A DNA stretch of 64,000 bases from Polyangia bacterium (GTDB taxonomy: Bacteria > Myxococcota_A > Polyangia > Nannocystales > Nannocystaceae), in the NCBI GenBank assembly GCA_030429545.1, contig JAUIFF010000003.1, positions 62,001 to 126,000 on the forward strand, in the 5' to 3' direction. Positions 25,820-34,953 of this stretch are shown here, piece by piece. The notes beneath the pieces are model-generated. The model worked only from the letters and a program-made list of their open reading frames with translations, did not search any database and was not told the DNA's origin. A program made the translations under genes and the position numbers. Positions within the stretch are counted from its first letter, which is position 1, and each line of letters begins with the position of its first letter.

Positions 25820-27840
25820 ACTTCGCCGGCTTCGCGGCGGCCGAGGTGGCCACCCTGTTTGCCGTGGGTGCGGCGGTGATCACCGGCCTGTACCTGCTGC
25901 GAATGCGCAGGCGTCAGGTCGTTGTGCCCTTTGCCGACCTTTGGCAACGGGTGACCGCCGAAAGCGACACGCGGCGACTGTGGAAAAAACTCCGGCGCAT
26001 GTTCTCGTGGCTGATTCAGCTGCTGCTGCTCGCGCTGATCTGCCTTGCCCTCGGCGACCCACGGCCCGACGCCTGGCTGCGCGAACCCGTGACCCTGGCA
26101 ATCGTGGTCGACGCATCTGCGAGCATGGCGGGCGTCTATACCGACGAGCAGGATGACGCCCAGGCCGAACCGCGGACCCGCCTGCAAGCTGCTGTCTCGC
26201 GAGCACGCGCCGAGGTTGCGGCGCTTGGCCCCGCCGACCGGGCGCTTGTGATCTCCGCCGGTACGGAAATACGTGTACCTGCACCTTTGAGCCGCGATGC
26301 CGGAGCGCTGTTGCGCGGGCTCGACAACGTCAGCACCACGGAGCCGGGCGAGGCCGACCTCGGACGTGCCCTTGACCTTGCCGCCAACGCGGTCAGCGAC
26401 CAGCCCGGTGGGCAAATCTTGATTCTCACAGACGGCGCGCTCGACCGTGCCTCGCTGGCAGCGATAGACCGCTGCATCGCCGGGCCCGTGACCTGCCAAG
26501 TCAAACAGTTTGGTGGACCGGCGCCAAACGTTGCAATTACAGCTTTTGCCGCTCGCCGCTATCCGGACGACCGCGAGCATGTCGAGGTCCTCGCAGAGGT
26601 GCAAAACCTCGGAGAGGCACCCGTGTCGCTCACCCTCGACATCGCCGCCGACGGTGTCAGTGTTGGCAAGAACACCCTGCAACTGCAACCCGGTGCCCGG
26701 CAAACGTCGACCATTCGCGATGTCGATGCCGCCCGTACCAAACTCGTTGCCCGGCTATTGCCGCCGCCAAGCACAGAACTCGATCCCGACGACCCAACCC
26801 GCGGCGGGCTCGGCCCAGCCGACGATGATATTGCCTATGCAATTGTTCCACCGCTGCGGCCCCTAAAAGTCGCGCTGGTGACCGACGGTACCAACCTGTT
26901 TTTAGAAGCAGCACTGCTCACGCTCGAGGACCACATCGATCTTTCAGGGGTTGCGATGCCGGAGGCGCGCCCGGACCATCCGATTCTCGCCGAGGCGGAT
27001 GTCGTGCTCTACGATGTTGGCGACAATCCGCTCCCGGCTCTGCCCGAACGCAACCTGGTGGTGTTTGACCCCTGGCGCCGGGTCGATGCGAACTTTTTGA
27101 TCCCACGCCAAAACGACATCACCCGGCCGTTTTTAACCGAGCAGCTCAAGGACCACCCGCTGCTCGACTCGATTGTCCTCAAAGACGTCAATATCCGCCG
27201 TGGTACCAGCTTTGCCCTTGATCAGGGCGACCAGGCGCTGGTCCGTAGTATCGGTGAGCCGGTTGTTGTCCTGCGCACGGGTAGTTATCAAACCGTTGCC
27301 TTTGGCTTTGACCTGCGCCAGTCCGACCTGCCGCTTCGGGTGGCTTTTCCGGTGCTGGTCGCCAACATCATCAACTATTTCGAGCAGTCCATGCCGGGTT
27401 TTGTGGCGAGCGTGCCTGTGGGTGCGCGGCGTCCGGTCAAGGTTGCGGCCGTGGGGCTCAACGCCGACGGGCTATCCTCGGTCGAGGTCCTCGGTCCCGA
27501 GCCCGGCGAAAATGATGCATCAACAACAATCCCGAGCGAGGTTGTCCCCCTACAAGATGGGATCTTTCGCATGCGGGCCACTCAACCGGGCTTTTATCGG
27601 GTCGTTGCTGCCGACGGACCCCATGCCGGCACCGAGGTGCGGCTCGCCGTCAACCAGGCCAGCGCGTCCGCCTCGGACCTGCGTTCGCGACTACCTGAGC
27701 TCGGCCCCGAGGTGGTCAAGGACGAAGCTCCGACCCCGGTTCCCCTGAGCGAAGGCCCGTTGTGGACACTGCTCATTTTGGTCGCGGCGGGCCTTATCGC
27801 GGTCGAGTGGATCAGCTACCACCGGAGGGTAACCGTATGA
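25816..27840 (+). CDS. BatA-type membrane protein with VWA domain
   Basis: 674 residues. The N-terminal BatA domain carries two membrane helices (ATLFAVGAAVITGLYLL and SWLIQLLLLALICLAL) and the MRRRQVVVPFADLW segment. A VWA domain follows with MIDAS DASASM. A long beta-rich region (CARDB/GATase-like) follows and a last membrane helix sits near the C-terminus (LWTLLILVAAGLIAVEWI). The topology suggests a periplasmic VWA domain anchored at both ends, as in the Bat aerotolerance-type complexes. GTG start overlaps the upstream stop. Its own stop overlaps the next ATG. Confidence 0.85.
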   Translation: MNFAGFAAAEVATLFAVGAAVITGLYLLRMRRRQVVVPFADLWQRVTAESDTRRLWKKLRRMFSWLIQLLLLALICLALGDPRPDAWLREPVTLAIVVDASASMAGVYTDEQDDAQAEPRTRLQAAVSRARAEVAALGPADRALVISAGTEIRVPAPLSRDAGALLRGLDNVSTTEPGEADLGRALDLAANAVSDQPGGQILILTDGALDRASLAAIDRCIAGPVTCQVKQFGGPAPNVAITAFAARRYPDDREHVEVLAEVQNLGEAPVSLTLDIAADGVSVGKNTLQLQPGARQTSTIRDVDAARTKLVARLLPPPSTELDPDDPTRGGLGPADDDIAYAIVPPLRPLKVALVTDGTNLFLEAALLTLEDHIDLSGVAMPEARPDHPILAEADVVLYDVGDNPLPALPERNLVVFDPWRRVDANFLIPRQNDITRPFLTEQLKDHPLLDSIVLKDVNIRRGTSFALDQGDQALVRSIGEPVVVLRTGSYQTVAFGFDLRQSDLPLRVAFPVLVANIINYFEQSMPGFVASVPVGARRPVKVAAVGLNADGLSSVEVLGPEPGENDASTTIPSEVVPLQDGIFRMRATQPGFYRVVAADGPHAGTEVRLAVNQASASASDLRSRLPELGPEVVKDEAPTPVPLSEGPLWTLLILVAAGLIAVEWISYHRRVTV

Positions 27841-30677
27841 GTCGCCCAGCCAAGCCAACGCGGCTGCCCCTGTTGCTGCTACTTTTGGGGATCGCTGGCG
27901 GGGTTGTGCTCCACCGTGTGCTTGGCGACCCCGGTCCGCTGTCGCTCGAGCTGCCGGCGTGGCTTGCAGATACACTTTCTTCGACGGGCGATCGCAACCT
28001 CGTGCTCAGTCAGCCGCGAGTTTTGTGGCTGCTACCGCTCTCGCTCGTCCCCTACCTCCTGATCACTGCGCGTCGTTCCCTTGTCGATGTCCCGGCGGTT
28101 CAGGTGGTGTTTCAGGTGTTGATCCGCCTGTTGGTGCTCGTGGCCCTCGCCCTCGCCCTCGCCCTTCCCAACCTCGAGAGCCCGATTCGCGGCAAAACGG
28201 TTGTCATGGCGATCGATGTCTCTGCAAGTATCGACGATGCCCAACTCGCCGAAGCTGCAAAACTCGTTGACCAAGCACGGACATTTGTCGAACAAGAAGC
28301 CCAGCAGGACCTCGCCCGTGAGGATCGCACGCGCCTCAGGGTGATAACCTACGCGCAAGAGGCCAAGATTCTCGCCGACCCAAGCGGCGGGGAGCAGGGC
28401 TCAAAGGCCGTACTCGAACGTCATCAAAACGGCCTTGCCAGTCAGCACGGCTCGGCTTTACACCTCGCCTCCGCCCTGCTCGACCCCGACACCGAGGGAC
28501 GCATTGTGTTGCTGACCGACGGTGGCGGCTCGTTGGCGGAGCGCGGCGACCTGGTGGCGACGGCCCGTGAGCTGCAAGGCCGTGGTGTGAAGGTTCATAC
28601 CCGTAGTTTCCCGGCGGCAGTCCGCGGCGATGTGATGGTCGCCGGCATTCACCTGCCCGAAGAGCTGCGGGTGAGCCAGACCTTCGACGTCGTGATCGAT
28701 CTGGTTGCAAGTGCGCCGGTTGAGCTCACACTCACGCTCGACAAAAACGGCGAACCCAACCCGCTTGCGCCATCCAAACAGGTCAAACTCCGCGCGGGCT
28801 CAACCCAGCTCAAGCTGCCAGCCCGCGTCTTAGAGCCCGGACCGGTTGTGTTTTCGGCCCAGCTGCAAACCGAAGGACTTTCGCAGCAGCAAAACCGCAG
28901 CTCACAAAACGACAAGGCCGCGGTGGTCGGCGAAGTTCGGGGTCGACCCCGGGTGTTGCTCGCCGACCAAAGCGACAAAACAAATGCACTTGCAAGGGCT
29001 TTGCGCTCCGATCACCTCCATGTTGAGATCGTCCCGGCCTCCGAGCTACCGGCGACGGCCGAGGAACTGCGCCCCTACGATCTGGTCATCTTCTCGGACA
29101 TTCCGGCCGGCTCGGTCAACGCAGCCCAGCGCGCGGCGGTGGTCTCCCACGTCACCGACGGCGGTGCCGGCTTCATCATGGTTGGTGGCGAGAAATCCTT
29201 TGGCGTCGGCGGCTGGGGAGGCTCGACTATCGAGAGCATTTTGCCCGTCAAGTTTGAGGGTGAGCGCCAACGCGAGCAACCAACCCTCGCCCTGGTGCTG
29301 GTCATCGACAAAAGCGGTTCGATGTCGTCCGAAGATCGGCTTGACCTGGTCAAAGAGGCAGCACGGGCAACGGCCGCAACGCTCGACCCGAGTGACGAAC
29401 TCGGTGTAATTGCATTTGACTCGCGCCCCTACGTGCTGGTGCGCCTCCAACCGGCCAAAAACCGCCTGCGGATCGCCGGCAACATCCGGCGGCTGTCGGC
29501 CGGCGGGGGTACCAATGCGATTCCTGCCCTGCGTGAGAGTTACCTACAACTCGCTGGCTCGCGGGCGTTGGTCAAGCACGTCATTTTGCTCAGCGACGGG
29601 CAATCGCCGGAGTCGGGCATGGCCTCGCTGCTCGGTGACATGCGCGACGCCGACATTACGGTCTCGACCGTTGGTGTGGGAGCTGGTGCCGGCAAAGACT
29701 TTCTTGCCCGTGTCGCCCGCAGTGGTCGTGGCCGCTACTACTTTAGCCAGGACGGCACCGACGTTCCGCGGATCTTCAGCCGTGAAACACGCGAGGTCAC
29801 CCGCAACGCGGTTGTCGAGCGGCGGCTGTACCCGCGGGTCGCCAAGCCCGTGCAGGCGCTGCGAGGTATCGACTTTGGGCGCGCGCCCGGGTTGTTGGGA
29901 CTGGTCCCCACCAAACCCAAAAAACTCTCCGAGGTACTGTTGCGAACCCATTTGGGCGATCCGTTGCTGGTGCGTGGCCGCCGGGGCCTTGGCCGAACAG
30001 TTGCATTTGCAAGTGATGCCAAACCCAGGTGGGCGACCCACTGGGTCTCGTGGACCGGGTTCGCCAAGCTCTGGAGTCAGGTTGCCCGGGACACCCTGCG
30101 CCAGGGAGCCGGGCTCGTCGGTGGCGCGCGTATCGAAGTTGCGCCAGCGTCCGACCGTGGGGCCTACCGCATCATTGTCGATGTCGAGTCGGCCCAGGGG
30201 TTTGCCAATGACCTGCGCGGCAGCGTCGAAGTTATCGACCCGGCAACGCTCGCCAAGGGTGGCGAGACGACGGACTCGAGCGTTGAGCTACCGCTCGAGC
30301 TATCGGCCCCGGGGCGCTACGAGGCCACGCTGTTGGGGGTTGAGACCGGTCAGCGGCTGTTGCGGGCCAAGCTCTACGACGAACACGAAACCCCACGGCG
30401 GCTCGCAGCCGAAGCCGTTACCCATGTCTCGGTGCCCTACCCCAACGAACTTGCGCCCGATCAACTCTCGCCCGACCCGGCGTGGTTGGCAGAGCTCAGC
30501 GAAGGTTCCCACAACGGCGACATCGGTCCGATTCTTGAAACACCCGGGGATGCCGGTGGGCGCACCCACGCCCAGGCGATTTGGCCACTGGTGTTATGGG
30601 GGTTGGTCCTGCCGTTGCTGCTCCTCGACCTGCTCCTGCGGCGGGTAGCATTTGGCAACCGCAAACTCACAACATAG
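27837..30677 (+). CDS. large membrane protein with two VWA domains and a GATase-like domain
   Basis: 946 residues. The ATG overlaps the upstream TGA and has GGAGG at 9-13 nt, so the start is firm. About three N-terminal membrane helices are followed by a first VWA domain (MIDAS DVSAS), a beta-sandwich, a class I glutamine-amidotransferase-like Rossmann region (RVLLADQSDKTNALARAL, then FIMVGGEKSFGVGGWGGS), a second VWA domain (DKSGSM) and a C-terminal membrane helix. The amidotransferase-like part shows no obvious catalytic Cys, as usual for these Bat-like proteins. It is presumably the periplasm-facing partner of the MoxR/BatA system. Role unknown. Confidence 0.85.
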   Translation: MSRPAKPTRLPLLLLLLGIAGGVVLHRVLGDPGPLSLELPAWLADTLSSTGDRNLVLSQPRVLWLLPLSLVPYLLITARRSLVDVPAVQVVFQVLIRLLVLVALALALALPNLESPIRGKTVVMAIDVSASIDDAQLAEAAKLVDQARTFVEQEAQQDLAREDRTRLRVITYAQEAKILADPSGGEQGSKAVLERHQNGLASQHGSALHLASALLDPDTEGRIVLLTDGGGSLAERGDLVATARELQGRGVKVHTRSFPAAVRGDVMVAGIHLPEELRVSQTFDVVIDLVASAPVELTLTLDKNGEPNPLAPSKQVKLRAGSTQLKLPARVLEPGPVVFSAQLQTEGLSQQQNRSSQNDKAAVVGEVRGRPRVLLADQSDKTNALARALRSDHLHVEIVPASELPATAEELRPYDLVIFSDIPAGSVNAAQRAAVVSHVTDGGAGFIMVGGEKSFGVGGWGGSTIESILPVKFEGERQREQPTLALVLVIDKSGSMSSEDRLDLVKEAARATAATLDPSDELGVIAFDSRPYVLVRLQPAKNRLRIAGNIRRLSAGGGTNAIPALRESYLQLAGSRALVKHVILLSDGQSPESGMASLLGDMRDADITVSTVGVGAGAGKDFLARVARSGRGRYYFSQDGTDVPRIFSRETREVTRNAVVERRLYPRVAKPVQALRGIDFGRAPGLLGLVPTKPKKLSEVLLRTHLGDPLLVRGRRGLGRTVAFASDAKPRWATHWVSWTGFAKLWSQVARDTLRQGAGLVGGARIEVAPASDRGAYRIIVDVESAQGFANDLRGSVEVIDPATLAKGGETTDSSVELPLELSAPGRYEATLLGVETGQRLLRAKLYDEHETPRRLAAEAVTHVSVPYPNELAPDQLSPDPAWLAELSEGSHNGDIGPILETPGDAGGRTHAQAIWPLVLWGLVLPLLLLDLLLRRVAFGNRKLTT

Positions 30678-30742
30678 TGTATTTGCAATTATGCCCGGCC
30701 GGTGGCGATTGACGACCGACCTGCTTCGCTTACAATCGAGCT

Positions 30743-31045
30743 ATGCGATTTTCACGTTGGCACCGGCTCGCGCAGCTCCCCAACGACCTTCCGCGTTACG
30801 CCGGTGTATTTCAGGTGCGGCTCGAGACCGGCCTTGTCGATTATCCGAGCGGGCGCTCGGCGATGGTGTTTTATGGCCACGCCGAGGATCTCAAACTTGC
30901 AATTACAAGATTTTCTAGCCAACACGCAGGCATGGCCTGGCTGGTCCGCTACAACCGCGAAGCTGTCACCTCGGCGCAGGCGCGTTGCGAACGGCTCGTC
31001 GATGACTTCAAATCGCGATTTGGCAGTGTCCCCCATCCGCCGTAA
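30743..31045 (+). CDS. small protein with degenerate GIY-YIG-like domain
   Basis: 100 residues. The pattern GVFQVRL ... MVFYGHAEDLKLAI ... CERLVDDFKSRFG follows the order of GIY-YIG nuclease elements: GIY as GVF, YIG as FYG, a DL(R) helix, and a C-terminal Glu helix ending FxxRFG. The catalytic Arg of the helix appears to be replaced. It may therefore be a structural or inactive member. This reading is mine and is not a family match I can confirm. It contains an in-frame copy of the iterated motif (GCA-ATT-ACA). ATG start, 65 bases after the VWA operon. Confidence 0.5.
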   Translation: MRFSRWHRLAQLPNDLPRYAGVFQVRLETGLVDYPSGRSAMVFYGHAEDLKLAITRFSSQHAGMAWLVRYNREAVTSAQARCERLVDDFKSRFGSVPHPP

Positions 31046-31057
31046 CCCATGCGCGCC

Positions 31058-31999
31058 CTAGGGGGTGGTGTTTTGACCAATCCAAGAGGCTGCGAACTCG
31101 GCAAATGCGCGGAGCTTGGCTGGCACATAGGCACGACTTGGGTATACGAGATGCAGTGGCGCCGACTGGACCCGCCAGCTCGGTAATACCCGTATCAGCT
31201 CGCCGCGTTCGAGCTCCTGTTGTATAAGCAACTCTGGCACCAGGGCAATACCTGCCCCGGCCAGGGCGGCATCGCGGACAAAGTTAAAATCGTCGGCTAT
31301 GAGCTGCCCCGAAACCACAACCTCGCGCTTTTGTTTGCGCCGCAGGTTTTCGAGTTGGTAGCGTCGTTGCCCGCGGTGTTGCGCCCGGCGAAACAAAATT
31401 GCCTGGTGGTGCCCGAGGTCGGCCGGACGCCGGGGCTTGCCATGTTCTTGCAAGTACATGTCAGATGCGACCAGGATCGCCGAAATCTTGAGGAGTGGCC
31501 GCGCAATCAGGGCGGAGTCTCGCAAATACCCTGCCCGGATGGCGGCGTCGAAGCCCTCACCCACCAAGTCGACAGCCCGTTGGGTCAACTCGATCTGCAC
31601 CGCGACCTGGGGATAGGCCCGGCGAAAACCAACGATGAGCCCGGCGAGCCAGCGCCCGAGGTCGACCGGCGCGGTCATCCGCAATAGCCCGCGGGCGAGC
31701 CCCTGCTGCTCGCGCACAGCAGCCGCGGCCTCGCGCAACCCACCAACGGCAGTCATCACCCGTTCGTGGTAGGCGTGCCCCAACTCTGTCAGTGCCAGGT
31801 TACGGGTACTGCGTTGCAGCAGTCGCACGCCAAGCTTGTCCTCGAGCGATCCGATCCGGCGGCTCACGGTGGACTTGCTCAACCCGAGAGCTCGCGCCGC
31901 GGCCCCGTAACTTCGCCGCTCGACCACCGCGAGCAAGGCGGCGATCTCCGAAATTTCGGGCTCGGAGTCCGTTGCATTTTTTGCAACACTGTCTTGCAT
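31058..31999 (-). CDS. LysR-family transcriptional regulator
   Basis: 313 residues. The N-terminal winged HTH reads EISEIAALLAVVERRSYGAA, then ALGLSKSTVSRRI, then LEDKLGVRLLQRSTRNLALT, as in the CrgA/DsdC-like LysR subgroup. The effector domain follows (RMTAPVDLGRWLAGLIVGF, then DDFNFVRDAALAGAGIALVP). It is divergently transcribed from the DoxX-type gene with 58 bases between starts, the typical LysR-target geometry. It probably controls that gene and itself. The inducer is unknown. Confidence 0.92.
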   Translation of the reverse strand: MQDSVAKNATDSEPEISEIAALLAVVERRSYGAAARALGLSKSTVSRRIGSLEDKLGVRLLQRSTRNLALTELGHAYHERVMTAVGGLREAAAAVREQQGLARGLLRMTAPVDLGRWLAGLIVGFRRAYPQVAVQIELTQRAVDLVGEGFDAAIRAGYLRDSALIARPLLKISAILVASDMYLQEHGKPRRPADLGHHQAILFRRAQHRGQRRYQLENLRRKQKREVVVSGQLIADDFNFVRDAALAGAGIALVPELLIQQELERGELIRVLPSWRVQSAPLHLVYPSRAYVPAKLRAFAEFAASWIGQNTTP

Positions 32000-32057
32000 C
32001 TGTGTAGTCTAGCGCACCCACGATTGTGACCTATGCTTTCGTCAAATCGAGGTTCCC

Positions 32058-32458
32058 ATGAACATTCAACGCATTCTCGTCACCATCGCCCGGGTCTCTC
32101 TCGGTCTCATTTTTCTCGTGTTTGGCCTCAACGGGTTTTTGAACTTCATCCCGATGGAGCCCATCGAGGGGGTGCAGGCGCATTTTTGGGCGCACTCGCA
32201 GCCACCGGCTACATGTTTCCGGTGATCAAGGGAACCGAGGTTTTGAGCGGTGCCCTGCTGCTTAGTGGTCGGTTTGTCCCGCTCGCGCTGGTCTTGCTCG
32301 CGCCGGTGATCGTCAACATCGCGCTATTTCACTTCATTCTCACCCCGCCCAACCCGATGACGTTTGTCCTGCTGGGCCTAGAGGTCTTCCTCGCGTGGAG
32401 TTACCGCGAATCGTTTCGCGGGTTACTGGCGGCCCGGGCAACACCGACAACGGAGTGA
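32058..32458 (+). pseudogene. DoxX-family membrane protein, frameshifted
   Basis: The ATG frame gives MNIQRILVTIARVSLGLIFL and LVFGLNGFLNFIPMEPIEG, the expected DoxX beginning, then runs out of frame and stops. The rest of the family sequence (GAGAFLGALAATGYMFP, then a KGTEVLSGALLLSGRFVPL helix) is read one frame over to 32458. One extra G in the G5 run at 32168-32172 would restore a continuous ~134-residue protein with four membrane helices. So it is either a recent one-base deletion or a homopolymer sequencing error. DoxX-like proteins are small quinone- or redox-linked membrane proteins. RBS GAGG lies 6-9 bases before the ATG. Divergent from the LysR gene. Confidence 0.85.
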
Positions 32459-32492
32459 GCCTCGCGTCGGCAATCGCATGTATGCACAACAA

Positions 32493-32525
32493 ATGTCGGG
32501 CAGCGGCTACACAGCTGCCCGACAT
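32493..32525. terminator. bidirectional terminator hairpin between convergent genes
   Basis: A 12-bp perfect stem (ATGTCGGGCAGC / GCTGCCCGACAT) with a 9-base loop, followed on the plus strand by TCAATTTT. The stop codon of the minus-strand lipoprotein lies in the loop and its last codons in the right arm, so hairpin and coding end are merged. It serves the DoxX transcript and possibly the opposite one. Confidence 0.8.
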
Positions 32526-33190
32526 TCAATTTTGCTAAAAACCTGCCACGGGCCATCTGAGCCGGGTTTGGCGGCTTCGAGCTGCCAGCTAAAGGACGCT
32601 CGCGTCATCTGCGAAAACGTGATCTTGGCGCTGTACTGGGGAAATGGTGCGTTGGCGGCGATTTCCCCCCGCATCACCAAGGTCTCGCCGACCTGTTTGG
32701 CCTCGTAGTGGTCGTAGCGCTGCAACGCCGGCGTGGTCCAACTCAACACCCAGTCGTTGGTTTCGGGACGGTACACCCGAAGATTGATGCCAACCGGGCC
32801 ACCAGAACCTTGCGGGGGCTCAAACACGTCGCCAATGGCCTGGCCCCCTAGGGTGTAAAAAAATGTCCAGCGCGACTCTCCCGGACCTGGCTTAAAGGTC
32901 CCGTCTGGCTGCCGCGACTCACCCTTGCACATCCACACACCGACCAACTTGCCAAACTGCTCGCGTACACCTGCTGGCGTGGTTGGGGACGGCTCAAACG
33001 ACACTGCGGCAGTGATGTCTGGGGTGTTGGCAACCGCCTGCTCGAGCGTGCCCGCTGGAGCTGTCGTTTGTGGCGGCCCGGCCTGGGCGTTGGTTGGCAC
33101 CACTACGTCGGGGCAGGTGTGCGTTGTACATGCTGGTACAACAAATGCGAATGCGAGGAGAATGCGTGCCCGCGACATTGCCCGCATCAT
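32507..33190 (-). CDS. small lipoprotein, DUF1579-like
   Basis: 227 residues. The lipoprotein signal peptide ends in FVVPAC. A Pro/Ala/Thr linker follows and then a ~140-residue beta-barrel-like domain (REQFGKLVGVWMCKGESR, WTFFYTLGGQAIGDVFE, WVLSWTTPALQRYDHYEA, GETLVMRGEIAAN). The arrangement resembles DUF1579/lipocalin-type domains that start with a GxW motif. ATG at 33190 is used. An ATG four codons later is also possible. Function unknown, likely outer-membrane anchored. Confidence 0.7.
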   Translation of the reverse strand: MMRAMSRARILLAFAFVVPACTTHTCPDVVVPTNAQAGPPQTTAPAGTLEQAVANTPDITAAVSFEPSPTTPAGVREQFGKLVGVWMCKGESRQPDGTFKPGPGESRWTFFYTLGGQAIGDVFEPPQGSGGPVGINLRVYRPETNDWVLSWTTPALQRYDHYEAKQVGETLVMRGEIAANAPFPQYSAKITFSQMTRASFSWQLEAAKPGSDGPWQVFSKIECRAAV

Positions 33191-33237
33191 ACCGGGCTTT
33201 GGCTTTGTTGTACCCACAAAAGTCGGGGATTTGCCAA

Positions 33238-34953
33238 TCACCCAGGGGGGTTGGGGTTGATCTTCCCCGTCCCGGTGCCGCCGAGGTAGGCGTAGCTGTC
33301 CCATGTGTCATAGCCGACAATCACCACCCCAAACGGGTCCATCCCGCCGTCGAGCACGTGCACGCCATCGGGAATCGCCACACGTGCGACCTCAAACCCC
33401 GAATCGCCCACCGGGTTGAACTCGGCATCGCTAATCGGCACATCGTCGATCGTAATCGTGGCCCCAGCTGGGCGGGTCACCACGGCCACATCGTTGACCC
33501 ACGTCCCCGGCACCAACACGACATAGCGCGGCAGGTATTGCTCAACCGGGCTGTGCTGCACCATGGCGGGGTCGCCCACGCTGCCGCCCCCGAGGTTTTC
33601 CGAGCCGATCATGTAGTTGATGACATTGATCGGTTTGCTCGCCTCAACCTCGAAATCGCCGGGCTCATTGGCGGGACCCGTGACATAGACCTGGGCCATC
33701 TCGCCTTGATTGAGCACCAGGTTGGGCCCGGGAAGTCCGGTGACGCCAGGGTCGTAGGTGAACGTCAGTTGGGTGCCATCCTCGGAGGCGTAAATCTGCC
33801 ACAGGCTTGTCTCTGGCATGTTGACGTCTCGCACCGGCATCCGGGCGGCGATAAAGTGGGTGCCCCACTGGCGCAGCCCCGCGAGCTGTTCTTCCATATG
33901 GTCGCAGCAGCAAACGTTCTCCGGAATGAGTGCACACTCCTGCCCCGACAACACGGCCACCGGGTGGCCTTCGTTGCTCGTAATCTTGGTCCCGGTCATC
34001 GAGGTTCCGAGGTTTTGCACGGCCACGCTGGCGACGTCTCCCTCCCCTAAGTTGATTTGAAACGGCACACCGGGGCTACCAGCCGGGATGCCGTTGCCAG
34101 CCGCAGTTGCGACACTCGGCGTCACCGTGACAACCGTGCCGTCGGAGGTGCCGATAATCGTTGCATATCCATGTTGAAACACATTGGTGTTATCCATCAT
34201 CGATGTCCAGCCAATCACGTCGTTGATGGTGTCAAGCGACGGCACCGGAAACAGCATGGAAGCATCGGAAAGATAGGAAGATGCACCATCGACCGGATTG
34301 AACTGGTAGGCGATGACCGGCACATCCGAGGTCACGCGATAGGCCCCACCCACAAACAGCTGGGTATCGTCGGTGTTGCGAGCGGGCAGGTTAAACGTAT
34401 ACAGGTCGAGCGCGGCGATCGGCTGTGGCCCGGCGACCGTCGACCAATTGTTGTTTTGATCCTTGACCTCGATCGTGACGGTCGCCTGCTGGGCGAGCTG
34501 GACGTTGGCAATCGCCACGGCGTACTGTTGATTTTCGACGTTGTCGTGCGAGTCCATGTCGACGGCAAAAAACCGACAGCCAACGGTGCTTTCACCCGCG
34601 AGCGCCTGATCGCAGGTTTCGGGAATAATCGGACCTGACTCTTCAGGAAGATCTGGAGGCGGCGGGGCATCGCCCACGTCGAACTTGATCCCGGTGGTGT
34701 TGCCCGTTGTCCCCGTGGTCGTCCCATCCGAATCGGTCCCGCCAGAACTCGACTCCGTGGCTCCGCTCGAGTTGCCCGTGGACGACCCGGTGGAACCGCT
34801 GTCGCTTGTGACCGTGCCGGAGACCGAGATGCCACTGCCGGCCGACGTGTCACACCGCGCGCCTTCGCAGTCTTCACCGTTGCTCCCGCAGCCCATCAAG
34901 GGCAGTAAGACTGATGTGGCGAGTGCTCCCAAAAACCGAACGTGCCGATGCAT
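33238..34953 (-). CDS. IgGFc-binding-domain surface lipoprotein
   Basis: 571 residues. The signal peptide has lipobox LPLMGC, and a Ser/Thr/Gly-rich linker of ~80 residues follows. The main domain (~100-571) matches the IgGFc-binding N-terminal type found in many myxobacterial lipoproteins: VGCRFFAVDMDSH, YAVAIANVQ, VPVIAYQFNPVDG, HPVAVLSGQECALIP, CCDHMEEQL and VEQYLPRYVVLVPG. It shares all of these with the paralogue at 50332-52362 but lacks that protein's Cys-rich module. The name derives from vertebrate FCGBP. The ligand in bacteria is unknown, with adhesion a reasonable guess. Confidence 0.85.
   Translation of the reverse strand: MHRHVRFLGALATSVLLPLMGCGSNGEDCEGARCDTSAGSGISVSGTVTSDSGSTGSSTGNSSGATESSSGGTDSDGTTTGTTGNTTGIKFDVGDAPPPPDLPEESGPIIPETCDQALAGESTVGCRFFAVDMDSHDNVENQQYAVAIANVQLAQQATVTIEVKDQNNNWSTVAGPQPIAALDLYTFNLPARNTDDTQLFVGGAYRVTSDVPVIAYQFNPVDGASSYLSDASMLFPVPSLDTINDVIGWTSMMDNTNVFQHGYATIIGTSDGTVVTVTPSVATAAGNGIPAGSPGVPFQINLGEGDVASVAVQNLGTSMTGTKITSNEGHPVAVLSGQECALIPENVCCCDHMEEQLAGLRQWGTHFIAARMPVRDVNMPETSLWQIYASEDGTQLTFTYDPGVTGLPGPNLVLNQGEMAQVYVTGPANEPGDFEVEASKPINVINYMIGSENLGGGSVGDPAMVQHSPVEQYLPRYVVLVPGTWVNDVAVVTRPAGATITIDDVPISDAEFNPVGDSGFEVARVAIPDGVHVLDGGMDPFGVVIVGYDTWDSYAYLGGTGTGKINPNPPG

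Noticed and set aside
29410..30648. 412-codon plus-strand frame
   Set aside because: Lies wholly inside the large VWA gene, Arg/Ser/Pro-rich, with no homology that I can see.
32058..32458. Programmed -1/+1 frameshift in the DoxX gene
   Set aside because: A G5 run without a slippery heptamer and no downstream structure. A plain one-base deletion or read error is simpler.
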